Assembly (NCBI GenBank): GCA_947627645.1
Contig: CANQWV010000003.1
Location: forward strand, 1 to 50,167
DNA: 50,167 nt
DNA from: an uncultured Lachnospiraceae bacterium
GTDB lineage: Bacteria > Bacillota > Clostridia > Lachnospirales > Lachnospiraceae
Reading direction: 5' to 3'
Below are positions 1 through 8,688 of the stretch, piece after piece (within the stretch, counting starts at the first letter, position 1; the number at the start of each line of letters is the position of its first letter). Position numbers and translations under genes: made by a program. A model generated the notes under the pieces. The model saw only the letters and a program-made list of their open reading frames with translations. It made no database searches and had not been told where the DNA came from.

Positions 1-1364
1 TGCGTCTATATGACATACTTGCAACTCTCCCTTGCCGGCAGTCGGCGAGGCTTTTGTGCGGTTATATCTACGCGAGCGCCGGGGAGGGAGAATCCACGCA
101 GGATCTGGTCTTTGGCGGGCACAATCTACTGGCTGAGAACGGACACATCCTGGCGCAGTCCTCGCGGTTTTCGTGCGGGGTGACCTGCACGGAGTTCGAC
201 GTCGCGCGGCTGCGCGAGGAGCGGCGCAGGATGACGACCTTTGTACCGGATGAGGACGCGGCGTACGAAAAGTGCCGGTTTGTGCTGAAGGAGAAGGAGA
301 CGAAGCTGACGCGCAGCTTTGATCCGTACCCCTTTGTGCCTTCGGGCAAGGCGGACAGGGACAGGCGCTGCGAGGAGATCCTGACAATCCAGGCGATGGG
401 GCTGAAGAAGCGGCTGCAGCACACGGGAGCGCAGTGCGCGGTGGTCGGCATTTCCGGCGGGCTGGATTCCACGCTGGCGCTGCTTGTCATGACGAAGGCG
501 TTTGACCTTCTGGGGCTTCCGCACAGCCAGATGACAGCGGTGACGATGCCCGGCTTCGGGACGACGGACCGCACGTATCACAACGCCTGCGAGCTGACGC
601 GCAGACTGGGCGCGGAGCTTTTTGAGGTGGACATCCGCGCGTCGGTGAATCAGCATTTCAGAGACATCGGGCAGGATCCGTCCGCGCACGACGTGACCTA
701 TGAAAACTGCCAGGCCAGGGAGCGCACTCAGGTGCTCATGGATCTTGCGAATAAAAAGGGCGGGCTGGTGATCGGCACCGGCGATATGTCGGAGCTTGCG
801 CTCGGCTGGGCGACCTACAACGGCGATCATATGTCGATGTACGGCGTCAACTGTTCTGTGCCGAAGACGCTGGTGCGCCATCTCGTGCGCTACTACGCGG
901 ATTCCTGCGGCGACGAAGCGATCAGCCAGATTCTCCGGGATGTGCTGGACACTCCGGTGAGTCCGGAGCTGCTGCCGCCGGAGAACGGAGAGATCTCGCA
1001 GAAGACGGAAGACCTCGTCGGTCCCTACGAGCTGCATGACTTTTTCCTCTATTATTTGATGCGTTTCGGCTATCCGCCCGCGAAGATATTCCGCGCGGCG
1101 AAGCTCGCGTTCGCTGGAAGCTACGGCGAAGAGACCATTCTCAAGTGGCTGAAGATCTTTTACAGGCGCTTTTTCAGTCAGCAGTTCAAACGCTCCTGTG
1201 TGCCGGACGGCCCGAAGGTCGGAAGCGTCGCGCTCTCACCGCGCGGCGACTGGCGTATGCCGAGCGATGCGTGCGCCCGGGTCTGGATGGGGGAGCTGGA
1301 ACACATTTGCATCCAGCCAGCCGGGGGCGAGCCGCACAGACAGAAGAAGATACGAAATGCCTGA
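1..1364 (+). CDS. nadE: Glutamine-dependent NAD(+) synthase, 5'-truncated
   Basis: Makes NAD from deamido-NAD, ATP and glutamine in the cytoplasm. The reading frame is open to the left edge of the window, so the start lies outside; the TTG at 54 is not a real start because coding-like sequence continues upstream. What remains is the end of the N-terminal nitrilase-type amidase domain (the AGEGEST and FGGHNLLAENG segments) and the whole C-terminal synthetase domain. That domain carries the ATP-pyrophosphatase P-loop SGGLDST at about 453-473 and the downstream GTGDMSELALGW motif. Family members are about 640 residues; roughly 450 are visible here. The gene ends with TGA and is followed by a strong intrinsic terminator, so it is separate from the sugar locus downstream. 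Confidence 0.93.
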   Translation, partial: RLYDILATLPCRQSARLLCGYIYASAGEGESTQDLVFGGHNLLAENGHILAQSSRFSCGVTCTEFDVARLREERRRMTTFVPDEDAAYEKCRFVLKEKETKLTRSFDPYPFVPSGKADRDRRCEEILTIQAMGLKKRLQHTGAQCAVVGISGGLDSTLALLVMTKAFDLLGLPHSQMTAVTMPGFGTTDRTYHNACELTRRLGAELFEVDIRASVNQHFRDIGQDPSAHDVTYENCQARERTQVLMDLANKKGGLVIGTGDMSELALGWATYNGDHMSMYGVNCSVPKTLVRHLVRYYADSCGDEAISQILRDVLDTPVSPELLPPENGEISQKTEDLVGPYELHDFFLYYLMRFGYPPAKIFRAAKLAFAGSYGEETILKWLKIFYRRFFSQQFKRSCVPDGPKVGSVALSPRGDWRMPSDACARVWMGELEHICIQPAGGEPHRQKKIRNA

Positions 1365-1400
1365 TCGCAGGCGCTGCCGTTGAGCGTGACATAAAATCGA

Positions 1401-1432
1401 AAAAACAGGTCCTGGCAGGCCTGTTTTTTTTG
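1401..1432 (+). terminator. Intrinsic terminator after nadE
   Basis: A GC-containing hairpin with arms AACAGG and CCTGTT is followed by a run of eight T. It lies 37 nt after the nadE stop codon. Confidence 0.85.
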
Positions 1433-1453
1433 TCAAAAAATTGCATTTCAGCC

Positions 1454-1482
1454 GCAATATTTAATCAAAGAATAGCAATATT
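1454..1482 (+). promoter_or_regulatory. Direct-repeat operator candidate (AraC-type spacing)
   Basis: The octamer GCAATATT occurs at 1454-1461 and again at 1475-1482, a 21-bp period, ending 4 bp before the -35 box of the sugar-locus promoter. Two same-orientation half-sites two helical turns apart next to the -35 is the usual arrangement for AraC-family activators. The AraC gene at 17257-18198 is a plausible partner; this is inference. Confidence 0.5.
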
Positions 1483-1486
1483 CGAA

Positions 1487-1515
1487 CTGACAATAACCAT
1501 TTGAAATTGTATAAT
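1487..1515 (+). promoter_or_regulatory. Sigma-A promoter of the sugar-uptake locus
   Basis: -35 CTGACA (1487-1492), 17-bp spacer, -10 TATAAT (1510-1515). Expected transcription start is near 1522, about 70 nt before the first gene's start codon. Confidence 0.75.
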
Positions 1516-1590
1516 ATGACTTTATAGAAGAGAATTTTGGCGATCCGTATGTGAAAAATGCGGGTGCGCTTAGCTGTCTGGAGGAGCCAC

Positions 1591-4539
1591 ATGAGAAATT
1601 CTGCTAAAAAAATCATCGCAGGTGCTGCAATCGTACTGGCAATAGCGATAGTTGTTTTTGTGCTGTTGCAGGACAGGACGCAAAATTTCAGCGATAAATA
1701 TGCAGGGTACGACCTTGCCAGCGACGTTGCGGGTATGGAGCGCGAGGGTACCTACACGAAGTATCTGGCGCAGCACGCAGACGCCGCCTATCCGGATGAG
1801 GACGTGGAGATCGATCTGTTCGACTATACGTCGGAGGGCGAGGTGGAAGGGTGCGCGGATTATGAGGGAGCCGAGAAGGCGCTCTACACAGGCGCGGGCT
1901 CCACGGTGACCTGGGAGGCGGAGGTCGAAAAGAGCGGCTTCTATAATCTGTACATGGAATACTTTGCGCCGGAGTCGAGGGGCGTTGCGGTGGAGCGCGC
2001 GGTCTATGTGAACGGCGAGCTGCCGTTTGAGGATGCGAAGAACATTGCCTTCACGAGAATCTGGCACGACGGCGGAGAGGTGAAGGTGGACAACCAGGGC
2101 AACCAGATCCGCCCGACGCAGGTGGAGTCCTACGAGTGGCAGGGCGCGTACTTCCGCGACGACATGGGCTATATCACGGAGCCATATCTCTTCTATATGG
2201 AAAAGGGAAAGAACGAGATCATGCTCTCGGCCGAGAACGAGCCGGTGGCGCTGAAGCGTCTGACCCTCACGGCGGTGAAGAGCATTGCCTCTTACGAAGA
2301 ATATCTTGCGGCGCAGCCTGCTTCCAATGCGACGGACGAGGGGCTGAACTACACCCAGATCGTGCAGGGCGAGGATTCGACCTACCGCTCGGAGTCGTCG
2401 CTCTACGCGAAGTACGACCGCTCGTCGCCGTCGACGCAGCCGAACAGCGTGACGAAAACCGTTCTGAACTATGTGGGCGGCGAGGCCTGGAGAAGCCCGG
2501 GACAGTGGGTCGAGTGGGAGTTCGAGGTGCCGGAGGACGGCTACTACAACATCATGGTGAAGGGTCGCCAGAACTATTCGCGCGGAAACGTATCCGGCAG
2601 AACGGTGTACATAGACGGGGAGATCCCGTTTGAGGAGATGAAGGGCATCTTCTTTGACTACAGCAACGGCTGGAACTGTAAGCGGCTGGCCGACGAGGAG
2701 GGCGAGCCCTACAAGTTCTATCTGACGGCAGGTACGCACACGATCCGCCTCGAGGCGACCCTGGGCGGCGCAGGCGCGATCCTCGAGGAGCTGGAGGATT
2801 CAATCTTCCGTCTGAACCAGATCTACCGGAAGGTGCTCGTGTACACGGGCGCGACGCCGGACAAATACAGAGATTACAACATCCATCAGGTATATCCTGA
2901 GGTCATGCAGGCGATGGATCTGGAGTCGAAGCGGCTCTACAAGATTGTGGACGACATGGTCGCCTACAGCGGACAGAAGGCGGACAGCATCGCGTCGGCT
3001 CAGACGGTGGCCCAGCAGCTGGAGCGCTTCGTGAAAAAGCCGCAGCAGATCACGCTGGAGTTTACTACCTTCAAAGACAACATCACGGCGCTGGGAACGG
3101 CGTCCCTGAATATGAGTTCGACGATGCTGGATATCGATTATCTGGCCATCACGGGCGAGAACGCGAAGCCCCCGAAGGACACGGAGCCGGTGTTCGCGCG
3201 GATCTGGCATGAGATCAAATCGTTCGCCGCATCCTTTGTGGTTGACTACGACGCGGTCGGCGATGTCTACGAGGACACGGACGACGTCGTCAAGGTGTGG
3301 GTGCTCACCGGGCGTGACCAGGGCACGATCCTCAAGTCGATGGTCGACGACACCTTCACGCCGCAGAGCGGGATCAAGGTGAATGTGGAGATCGTGGCGC
3401 CCGACGCGCTGCTGAACGCGGTCGTGGCGGGCAGAGGGCCGAACGTGGTGCTCTCGGTCGGCGCGGACCAGCCGGTCAACTACGCGCTGCGTAACGCGGT
3501 CGAGGATCTGTCCCAGTTCGAGGATCTCGGCGAGGTGCTTAAGCACTATGAATCCAGCTCCTACGATCAGTACCGCCTGGATGACCACATCTACGCGATA
3601 CCGGAGACGCAGACCTTCAACGTCATGTTCTACCGCAAGGACGTGCTGGAGGAGCTCGGGCTTGAGATTCCGAATACCTGGCAGGAGCTGATCGAGATGC
3701 TTCCGACCATCCAGGGCAACAATATGTCGGTGGCGCTTCCGACGGCTGCGGGCAGCAGCACCACGGCCACGCCGAGCACGGCGGTCGCGTCGACTGCTCC
3801 GGATCTTTCGATGTACTTCAGCCTGCTGTTCCAGTACGGCGGCGATCTTTACAACGAGGCCGGCACGGTGACGACCGTGAACGACGAGGCGGGCGTGAAG
3901 GCGTTCGACGATTACACGAGATATTTCAACGATTACGGAATTCCGACGATCTACGACTTCGTGAGTCGCTTCCGCTCCGGCGAGATGCCGATCGGCGTGA
4001 TGGCTTATTCGAGCTACAATACGCTGATGGTATCGGCTCCCGAGATCCGCGGCCTGTGGGACTTCACCCTGATCCCGGGCACGGAGCGCAAGGACGAGAA
4101 CGGCAAGACCTACATCGACCGCTCGGACATGATCACGGGCAGCGCGACCATGATGATCAAGACCGAGGAGGAACAGCTGCGGAACAATTCCTGGGAATTC
4201 ATGAAATGGTGGGCGGACACGGATACGCAGGTGCGGTTCGGCCGCGAGATCGAGGCGCTGCTCGGTTCCTCCGCGCGCTACGCGACAGCCAACAAGGACG
4301 CGTTCTCAAGGCTGGCCTGGAGCGCGGACGATATCGAGGTGCTGACGGCGCAGTGGGAGCAGACGAAGGGTATCCGCGAAGTGCCCGGCGGCTACTACAC
4401 GGGACGTCACATCACAAACGCGATCCGCAAGGTTATCAACGAAAAGACTGACGCGCGTGAGACCATCATCGACTACTCGATCACGATCGACGAGGAGATC
4501 ACGAAGAAACGGATCGAGTTTGGATTGCCGACGGAATAA
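1591..4539 (+). CDS. Membrane-anchored extracellular solute-binding protein with carbohydrate-binding-like modules
   Basis: Captures a carbohydrate outside the cell for the permeases encoded next. I place the start at 1591 because GGAGGAG sits 6 nt upstream; an in-frame ATG at 1558 has no such site. The N-terminus has a basic stretch then a hydrophobic helix (about residues 9-28) without a lipobox cysteine, so it is a membrane anchor or uncleaved signal. Residues about 50-230 and 255-410 are two similar beta-rich modules with the look of CBM6/CBM35-type domains. From about residue 560 to the end is a family 1 (MalE-like) binding protein fold. At 982 residues it is about twice the usual size for this family. 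Small gaps to the two permease genes indicate one operon. The exact sugar is unknown; the neighbouring glycosidases suggest beta-glucan or xylan oligosaccharides. Confidence 0.82.
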   Translation: MRNSAKKIIAGAAIVLAIAIVVFVLLQDRTQNFSDKYAGYDLASDVAGMEREGTYTKYLAQHADAAYPDEDVEIDLFDYTSEGEVEGCADYEGAEKALYTGAGSTVTWEAEVEKSGFYNLYMEYFAPESRGVAVERAVYVNGELPFEDAKNIAFTRIWHDGGEVKVDNQGNQIRPTQVESYEWQGAYFRDDMGYITEPYLFYMEKGKNEIMLSAENEPVALKRLTLTAVKSIASYEEYLAAQPASNATDEGLNYTQIVQGEDSTYRSESSLYAKYDRSSPSTQPNSVTKTVLNYVGGEAWRSPGQWVEWEFEVPEDGYYNIMVKGRQNYSRGNVSGRTVYIDGEIPFEEMKGIFFDYSNGWNCKRLADEEGEPYKFYLTAGTHTIRLEATLGGAGAILEELEDSIFRLNQIYRKVLVYTGATPDKYRDYNIHQVYPEVMQAMDLESKRLYKIVDDMVAYSGQKADSIASAQTVAQQLERFVKKPQQITLEFTTFKDNITALGTASLNMSSTMLDIDYLAITGENAKPPKDTEPVFARIWHEIKSFAASFVVDYDAVGDVYEDTDDVVKVWVLTGRDQGTILKSMVDDTFTPQSGIKVNVEIVAPDALLNAVVAGRGPNVVLSVGADQPVNYALRNAVEDLSQFEDLGEVLKHYESSSYDQYRLDDHIYAIPETQTFNVMFYRKDVLEELGLEIPNTWQELIEMLPTIQGNNMSVALPTAAGSSTTATPSTAVASTAPDLSMYFSLLFQYGGDLYNEAGTVTTVNDEAGVKAFDDYTRYFNDYGIPTIYDFVSRFRSGEMPIGVMAYSSYNTLMVSAPEIRGLWDFTLIPGTERKDENGKTYIDRSDMITGSATMMIKTEEEQLRNNSWEFMKWWADTDTQVRFGREIEALLGSSARYATANKDAFSRLAWSADDIEVLTAQWEQTKGIREVPGGYYTGRHITNAIRKVINEKTDARETIIDYSITIDEEITKKRIEFGLPTE

Positions 4540-4576
4540 AATAGAAAAGCCGTGATTCAGAAAGGAAAGGCAGAAG

Positions 4577-5515
4577 ATGAGAGAATATATCAGAAAGTAT
4601 TTTGTGCTGCGGAAGCACAAGACGGCGGTGGCCCTGAAAAAGGCGAAGCGCAGCAAAATGTGCTATCTGTTTCTGGCGCCCTACGCCATACTGTTCACTA
4701 TGTTTTACATACTGCCGGTGATCACCTCGATCTTTTTCAGCTTTACCTACTACAACATTCTGGAAAGCCCGAGGTTCATCGGATTGCAGAACTACATCAG
4801 CCTGATCCTGGAGGACGATATCTTCCTTACCAGTATCAAGAACACGTTCCTGATCGCCGTTATCACCGGCCCTCTGGGCTATATGATGTCGTTCCTGTTC
4901 GCCTGGCTGATCAATGAGCTTCCGCGCTGGATCCGCAGCGTCGTGGTGGTGATCTTCTACGCGCCCTCGATCGCGGGCAACCTGTACGTGATCTTCTCGG
5001 TGTTCTTCCGCGGCGACGCGTACGGCTATGTGAATGCGTTTCTGATGAACGCCGGCATCATCAACGAGCCGATCCTGTGGTTTATCGATCCGAAATATAT
5101 GCTTCCGGTCTGTATGCTCGTCATTCTGTGGATGAGCCTTGGCACGGGCTTCCTGTCCTTTGTGGCCGGCCTGCAGGGCGTGGACCGAACCCAGTTCGAG
5201 GCGGGCTATATGGACGGCGTCAAGAACCGCTGGCAGGAGCTCTGGTACATCACGCTGCCAAATATGAAGCCGATGCTGATGTTCGGCGCCGTCATGTCGA
5301 TCACGCAGGCGTTCGGCGTGTGCGACGTCACGATGGCGCTCTGCGGATACCCGAGCACGGACTATGCGGCGCGCACGGTCGTGACGCACCTGTTCGACTA
5401 CGGCTATTCGAGGTTTGAGATGGGCTACGCGTCCGCGATCGCGACCTTGCTGTTTTTGATCATGATTTTGTGCAACAAGGCAATCCAGAGTATGTTGAGA
5501 AGAGTAGGGACCTGA
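4577..5515 (+). CDS. Sugar ABC transporter permease (MalF/LplB type)
   Basis: Integral membrane subunit of a carbohydrate importer, 312 residues, with a cytoplasmic basic N-terminus followed by about six hydrophobic segments. The EAA loop that docks the ABC ATPase is recognisable near the C-terminal third as EAGYMDGVKNRWQELWYITL. It lies between the binding-protein gene and a second permease, separated from the latter by a single base, so it is almost certainly translated from the same transcript. No ATPase gene is present nearby, so a shared MsmK/MsmX-type ATPase must be supplied from elsewhere. Confidence 0.9.
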   Translation: MREYIRKYFVLRKHKTAVALKKAKRSKMCYLFLAPYAILFTMFYILPVITSIFFSFTYYNILESPRFIGLQNYISLILEDDIFLTSIKNTFLIAVITGPLGYMMSFLFAWLINELPRWIRSVVVVIFYAPSIAGNLYVIFSVFFRGDAYGYVNAFLMNAGIINEPILWFIDPKYMLPVCMLVILWMSLGTGFLSFVAGLQGVDRTQFEAGYMDGVKNRWQELWYITLPNMKPMLMFGAVMSITQAFGVCDVTMALCGYPSTDYAARTVVTHLFDYGYSRFEMGYASAIATLLFLIMILCNKAIQSMLRRVGT

Positions 5516-5516
5516 T

Positions 5517-6422
5517 ATGAGCAAAGTCAAAGTGAGAAAAAAAGAAAAAGAAATCGTATACCGCAAGAAGCTGATCCGCAGGAGAAAGCCGAACCGTTCC
5601 ATTTTCGGGGATCTGGCCCTGTACCTGTTTCTGGCTTTTATGGGGGTCATCATGGTCTTCCCGATCGTGTATGCCGTCAACAGCGCGCTGAAGCCGCTGG
5701 ATGAGCTGTTCATGTTCCCGCCGAAGATCTTCGCGATCAATCCGACGTTCGACAACTTTTCGGATCTGTTCGTGACGATGGGAAAGTCGTGGGTGACGTT
5801 CTCGCGTTACCTGTTCAACACGGTGTTTATCACCTTTGTCGGCACGGCCGGGCATCTGCTCGTGGCGTCGATGGGCGCGTTTGTGCTGGCCAAATATGAT
5901 TTCCCGGGCGGCAGCACGTTCTTCAAACTGGTCACCGTGGCGATGATGTTCAGCGGATATGTCACGGCAATCCCGAACTACCTGATCATCAACGCCCTGG
6001 GCTGGGTCGATACCTACTGGGCGATCGTCATTCCGGCGTTTGCGTCGCCGATCGGACTGTTCCTGATGAAGCAGTTCATGGAAGGACTGCCGACGGCGCT
6101 GATCGAGGCGGCAAAGATTGACGGGGCGAACGAGTGGAAGGTATTCTCCAGCATCGTGATGCCGAACGTAAAGCCGGCGTGGATGACGCTGATCATTTTC
6201 CAGGTGCAGGCGCTCTGGAACAACAAGGCGGCGACCTTTATCTACTCGGAGGAGAGGAAGACGCTCGTATATGCGCTCCAGCAGATCCAGAACGGCGGTA
6301 TCGCGAGGACCGGGCAGGCCGCGGCGGTGCTCGTGGTCGTCATGATCGTTCCGATCCTGATCTTTGTGTTCTCCGAGAGTCAGATTCTGGAGACAATGGC
6401 AAGCTCCGGCTTGAAGGATTAA
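5517..6422 (+). CDS. Sugar ABC transporter permease (MalG type)
   Basis: Second membrane subunit of the first importer, 301 residues. The N-terminus is strongly basic (many Lys/Arg before the first membrane helix), followed by six predicted helices. The EAA loop reads EAAKIDGANEWKVFSSIVMP, close to the CUT1-family consensus. The start ATG is one base after the stop of the partner permease, consistent with translational coupling. The family (CUT1) transports mono- and oligosaccharides. Confidence 0.9.
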   Translation: MSKVKVRKKEKEIVYRKKLIRRRKPNRSIFGDLALYLFLAFMGVIMVFPIVYAVNSALKPLDELFMFPPKIFAINPTFDNFSDLFVTMGKSWVTFSRYLFNTVFITFVGTAGHLLVASMGAFVLAKYDFPGGSTFFKLVTVAMMFSGYVTAIPNYLIINALGWVDTYWAIVIPAFASPIGLFLMKQFMEGLPTALIEAAKIDGANEWKVFSSIVMPNVKPAWMTLIIFQVQALWNNKAATFIYSEERKTLVYALQQIQNGGIARTGQAAAVLVVVMIVPILIFVFSESQILETMASSGLKD

Positions 6423-6438
6423 CTTGGCGAGGTGTCAT

Positions 6439-7986
6439 ATGAGAAGAAGGATAACAAGAGCCTTAGGGCTTGCGCTTAGCACGGCGTTGCTTGCGGGCGG
6501 CGCGATGGGGCTGACCGCCCACGCGGAGAAGGGCTATACCTACTGCTATGATTACTGGGGCGACGTGCAGTATTCGCCGGACGCATACGAGACGGTGAAT
6601 GTGTTTACGTCGGAGGAGCTCGGCCTGGATGTGAAGCTGAGCTCGCCGCAGGGGATGTTTGTGTCGGGGGACAGCATCTACGTGTGCGACACGGGGAACA
6701 ACCGTATCCTGGAGTTTACAAGGAGCGACACGGATTCCATCAAATTCGTGCGCAGCATCGACAGCATCCAGGGAGACACGGATGTGACGGCTTTCAATTC
6801 CCCGACGGATGTGGCGATCAGCGAGGACGGCTATATGTACGTGGCGGATATGAACAACAACCGCGTGGTGAAGCTGGACATGGCCGCCAACTATATCATG
6901 GAGTTCACGAAGCCGGACGACGTGACCTTCGACCAGTCGATCAGCTTCATTCCGACGAAGCTCGCGGTCGATACGGCGGGCAGGGTCTACTGCATCGCGA
7001 CAAACGTCAACAAGGGACTCATCAAATACGAGAACGATGGAACATTTGCGGGCTACATCGGCGCGACGCCTGTCACCTATGACTGGGTGGACTACATCTG
7101 GAAGCGCCTGGCGACGCAGGAGCAGAGGGCGAACATGGAAAACTTCGTCCCCACTGAGTACGACAACATCTATATGGATTACGAGGGCTTCATCTACGCC
7201 TGCACGACGAACGTCAGCGAGGAGGAGGTCGACGCGGGGACGGCGACCCCGATCCGGCGGCTGAACATGCTCGGCAGCGATATCCTCGTGCGAAACGGCG
7301 AATGGCCGGTGGCGGGCGACCTCTACATCGGGTCGGGCGGAGGCTACTCGGGCCCCTCGCTGTTTACCGACATCACGGCGATGGACAACGACGTGTACAT
7401 CGGGCTGGACAAGATGCGCGGCAGGCTTTTCACCTACGACGACCAGGGGCGGATGCTCTACTGCTTCGGCGGCAACGGAAGCATGAACGGATATTTCAAG
7501 CAGCCGGCAGCCATCGAACACATGGGACACGACCTGCTCGTGCTCGACACGCTGGACTGCAGCATCACGCTGTTTTCACCGACCGAGTACGGCAACCTGA
7601 TCTTCGACGCGATCGAGCAGTTCCAGGACGGCTTCTACGAGGAGTCGGGGGAGAGCTGGCAGGCGGTCATGGACCTGAACGGCAATTATGACATGGCCTA
7701 TATCGGTATCGGCCGCTCGCTTCTGAGACAGAAGAAATATCACGAGGCCATGGATTATTTCCGACTGAAATATGACGAGGACAATTATTCCAAGGCATAC
7801 AAGCAGTACCGGAAGGAATGGGTCGAGGATCACATCGTACCGATCTTCCTGATCGTGTTCCTCCTGCTGGCGGTTCCGCTTGTGATCGGCAGGATCCGGC
7901 AGACCAAGCAGGAGATCGACCGCGCGGACATCTTCAAGCCTGGGATGATCGCGGATTCCGAGGCCGGGGACGGGAGGCAGCAATGA
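6439..7986 (+). CDS. Secreted/membrane NHL-repeat protein with TPR-like segment and C-terminal anchor
   Basis: Function unknown. I choose the ATG at 6439 because the preceding in-frame TTG (6424) lacks a better ribosome site and the ATG begins a normal signal peptide (MRRRITRALGLALSTALLAG). After the signal come NHL-type beta-propeller blades, seen in the repeated pattern of SPQGMFVSGDSIYVCDTGNN and SPTDVAISEDGYMYVADMNN. A helical TPR-like stretch around residues 400-460 follows (ESWQAVMDLNGNYDMAYIGI, then LLRQKKYHEAMDYF), and a single membrane helix near residue 475 ends in a short cytoplasmic tail. The propeller is therefore outside the cell. It sits between the permeases and a Yip1-family gene, which overlaps it by 4 nt, so it is probably an accessory part of the importer or a sugar sensor. 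Confidence 0.78.
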   Translation: MRRRITRALGLALSTALLAGGAMGLTAHAEKGYTYCYDYWGDVQYSPDAYETVNVFTSEELGLDVKLSSPQGMFVSGDSIYVCDTGNNRILEFTRSDTDSIKFVRSIDSIQGDTDVTAFNSPTDVAISEDGYMYVADMNNNRVVKLDMAANYIMEFTKPDDVTFDQSISFIPTKLAVDTAGRVYCIATNVNKGLIKYENDGTFAGYIGATPVTYDWVDYIWKRLATQEQRANMENFVPTEYDNIYMDYEGFIYACTTNVSEEEVDAGTATPIRRLNMLGSDILVRNGEWPVAGDLYIGSGGGYSGPSLFTDITAMDNDVYIGLDKMRGRLFTYDDQGRMLYCFGGNGSMNGYFKQPAAIEHMGHDLLVLDTLDCSITLFSPTEYGNLIFDAIEQFQDGFYEESGESWQAVMDLNGNYDMAYIGIGRSLLRQKKYHEAMDYFRLKYDEDNYSKAYKQYRKEWVEDHIVPIFLIVFLLLAVPLVIGRIRQTKQEIDRADIFKPGMIADSEAGDGRQQ

Positions 7987-8639
7987 CGGTTTCATTGAAA
8001 AGGAAAGAGAAATTTGAAAACTACATAGGATCCCTGAAGTTTTCCCTTTACTGCATCACTCATCCGTTTGACGGTTTCTGGGATCTGACCCACGAAAAGC
8101 GGGGGAGCATCGCGGCGGCGAACACGATCCTCATTCTGACGCTGCTGGCGCGCATCCTCAAGCTCCAGTTCACCAGCTTTCTCTTCATCAGGGTGTACTG
8201 GCCGGAGATCAACATTTTCCTGTACATCGCGAGCGTTGTGTTCCCGCTCGCCCTGTGGACCATCTGCAACTGGGGACTGACCACGCTGTTCGACGGCAAG
8301 GGAAGGCTCTCGCAGGTGTATATGGCGACCTGCTACGGGATGACGCCGTATCCGCTGATCCAGTTTCCGCTGATCATCTTCAGCCATTTCGTGACGGTGG
8401 ACGAGGCAGAGTTCTATACGGTCTTAAGCGCGATCTCCCTCGTCTGGGCGGCGGCGCTGATCCTGGTTGCCATGTCGCAGATCCATGAGTACAAGATGAG
8501 CCAGACGATCTTGGCCGTCATCGCGACCGGTTTCGGAATGCTTGTGATGATCTTCATCCTCCTGCTGTTCTTCAGTATGATCAGCCAGGGCGTGGCATAC
8601 TTTATCTCGATCGGCAAGGAGATTTTGTTCCGAATATGA
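7983..8639 (+). CDS. Yip1-family integral membrane protein
   Basis: 218 residues, with about five hydrophobic helices in the Yip1 pattern and a basic soluble N-terminus. The start overlaps the stop of the NHL gene in an ATGA, indicating coupled translation. Bacterial Yip1 proteins have no established biochemical role; this one recurs with NHL, DUF5696 and CUT1 permease genes in Clostridia and Paenibacillus, from memory of such loci. I infer a membrane partner for the neighbouring NHL protein. Confidence 0.7.
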   Translation: MTVSLKRKEKFENYIGSLKFSLYCITHPFDGFWDLTHEKRGSIAAANTILILTLLARILKLQFTSFLFIRVYWPEINIFLYIASVVFPLALWTICNWGLTTLFDGKGRLSQVYMATCYGMTPYPLIQFPLIIFSHFVTVDEAEFYTVLSAISLVWAAALILVAMSQIHEYKMSQTILAVIATGFGMLVMIFILLLFFSMISQGVAYFISIGKEILFRI

Positions 8640-8688
8640 CGATCACCTTTGAGAGTCAAAGAGGCTGAATAAATAGGAGATACAGAAT

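Noticed and set aside
126-1037. Long antisense reading frame opposite nadE, and many similar long antisense frames opposite other GC-rich genes
   Set aside because: Arg/His/Leu-rich translations without domains or ribosome sites, each opposite a well-supported gene; a result of GC-rich codon bias.
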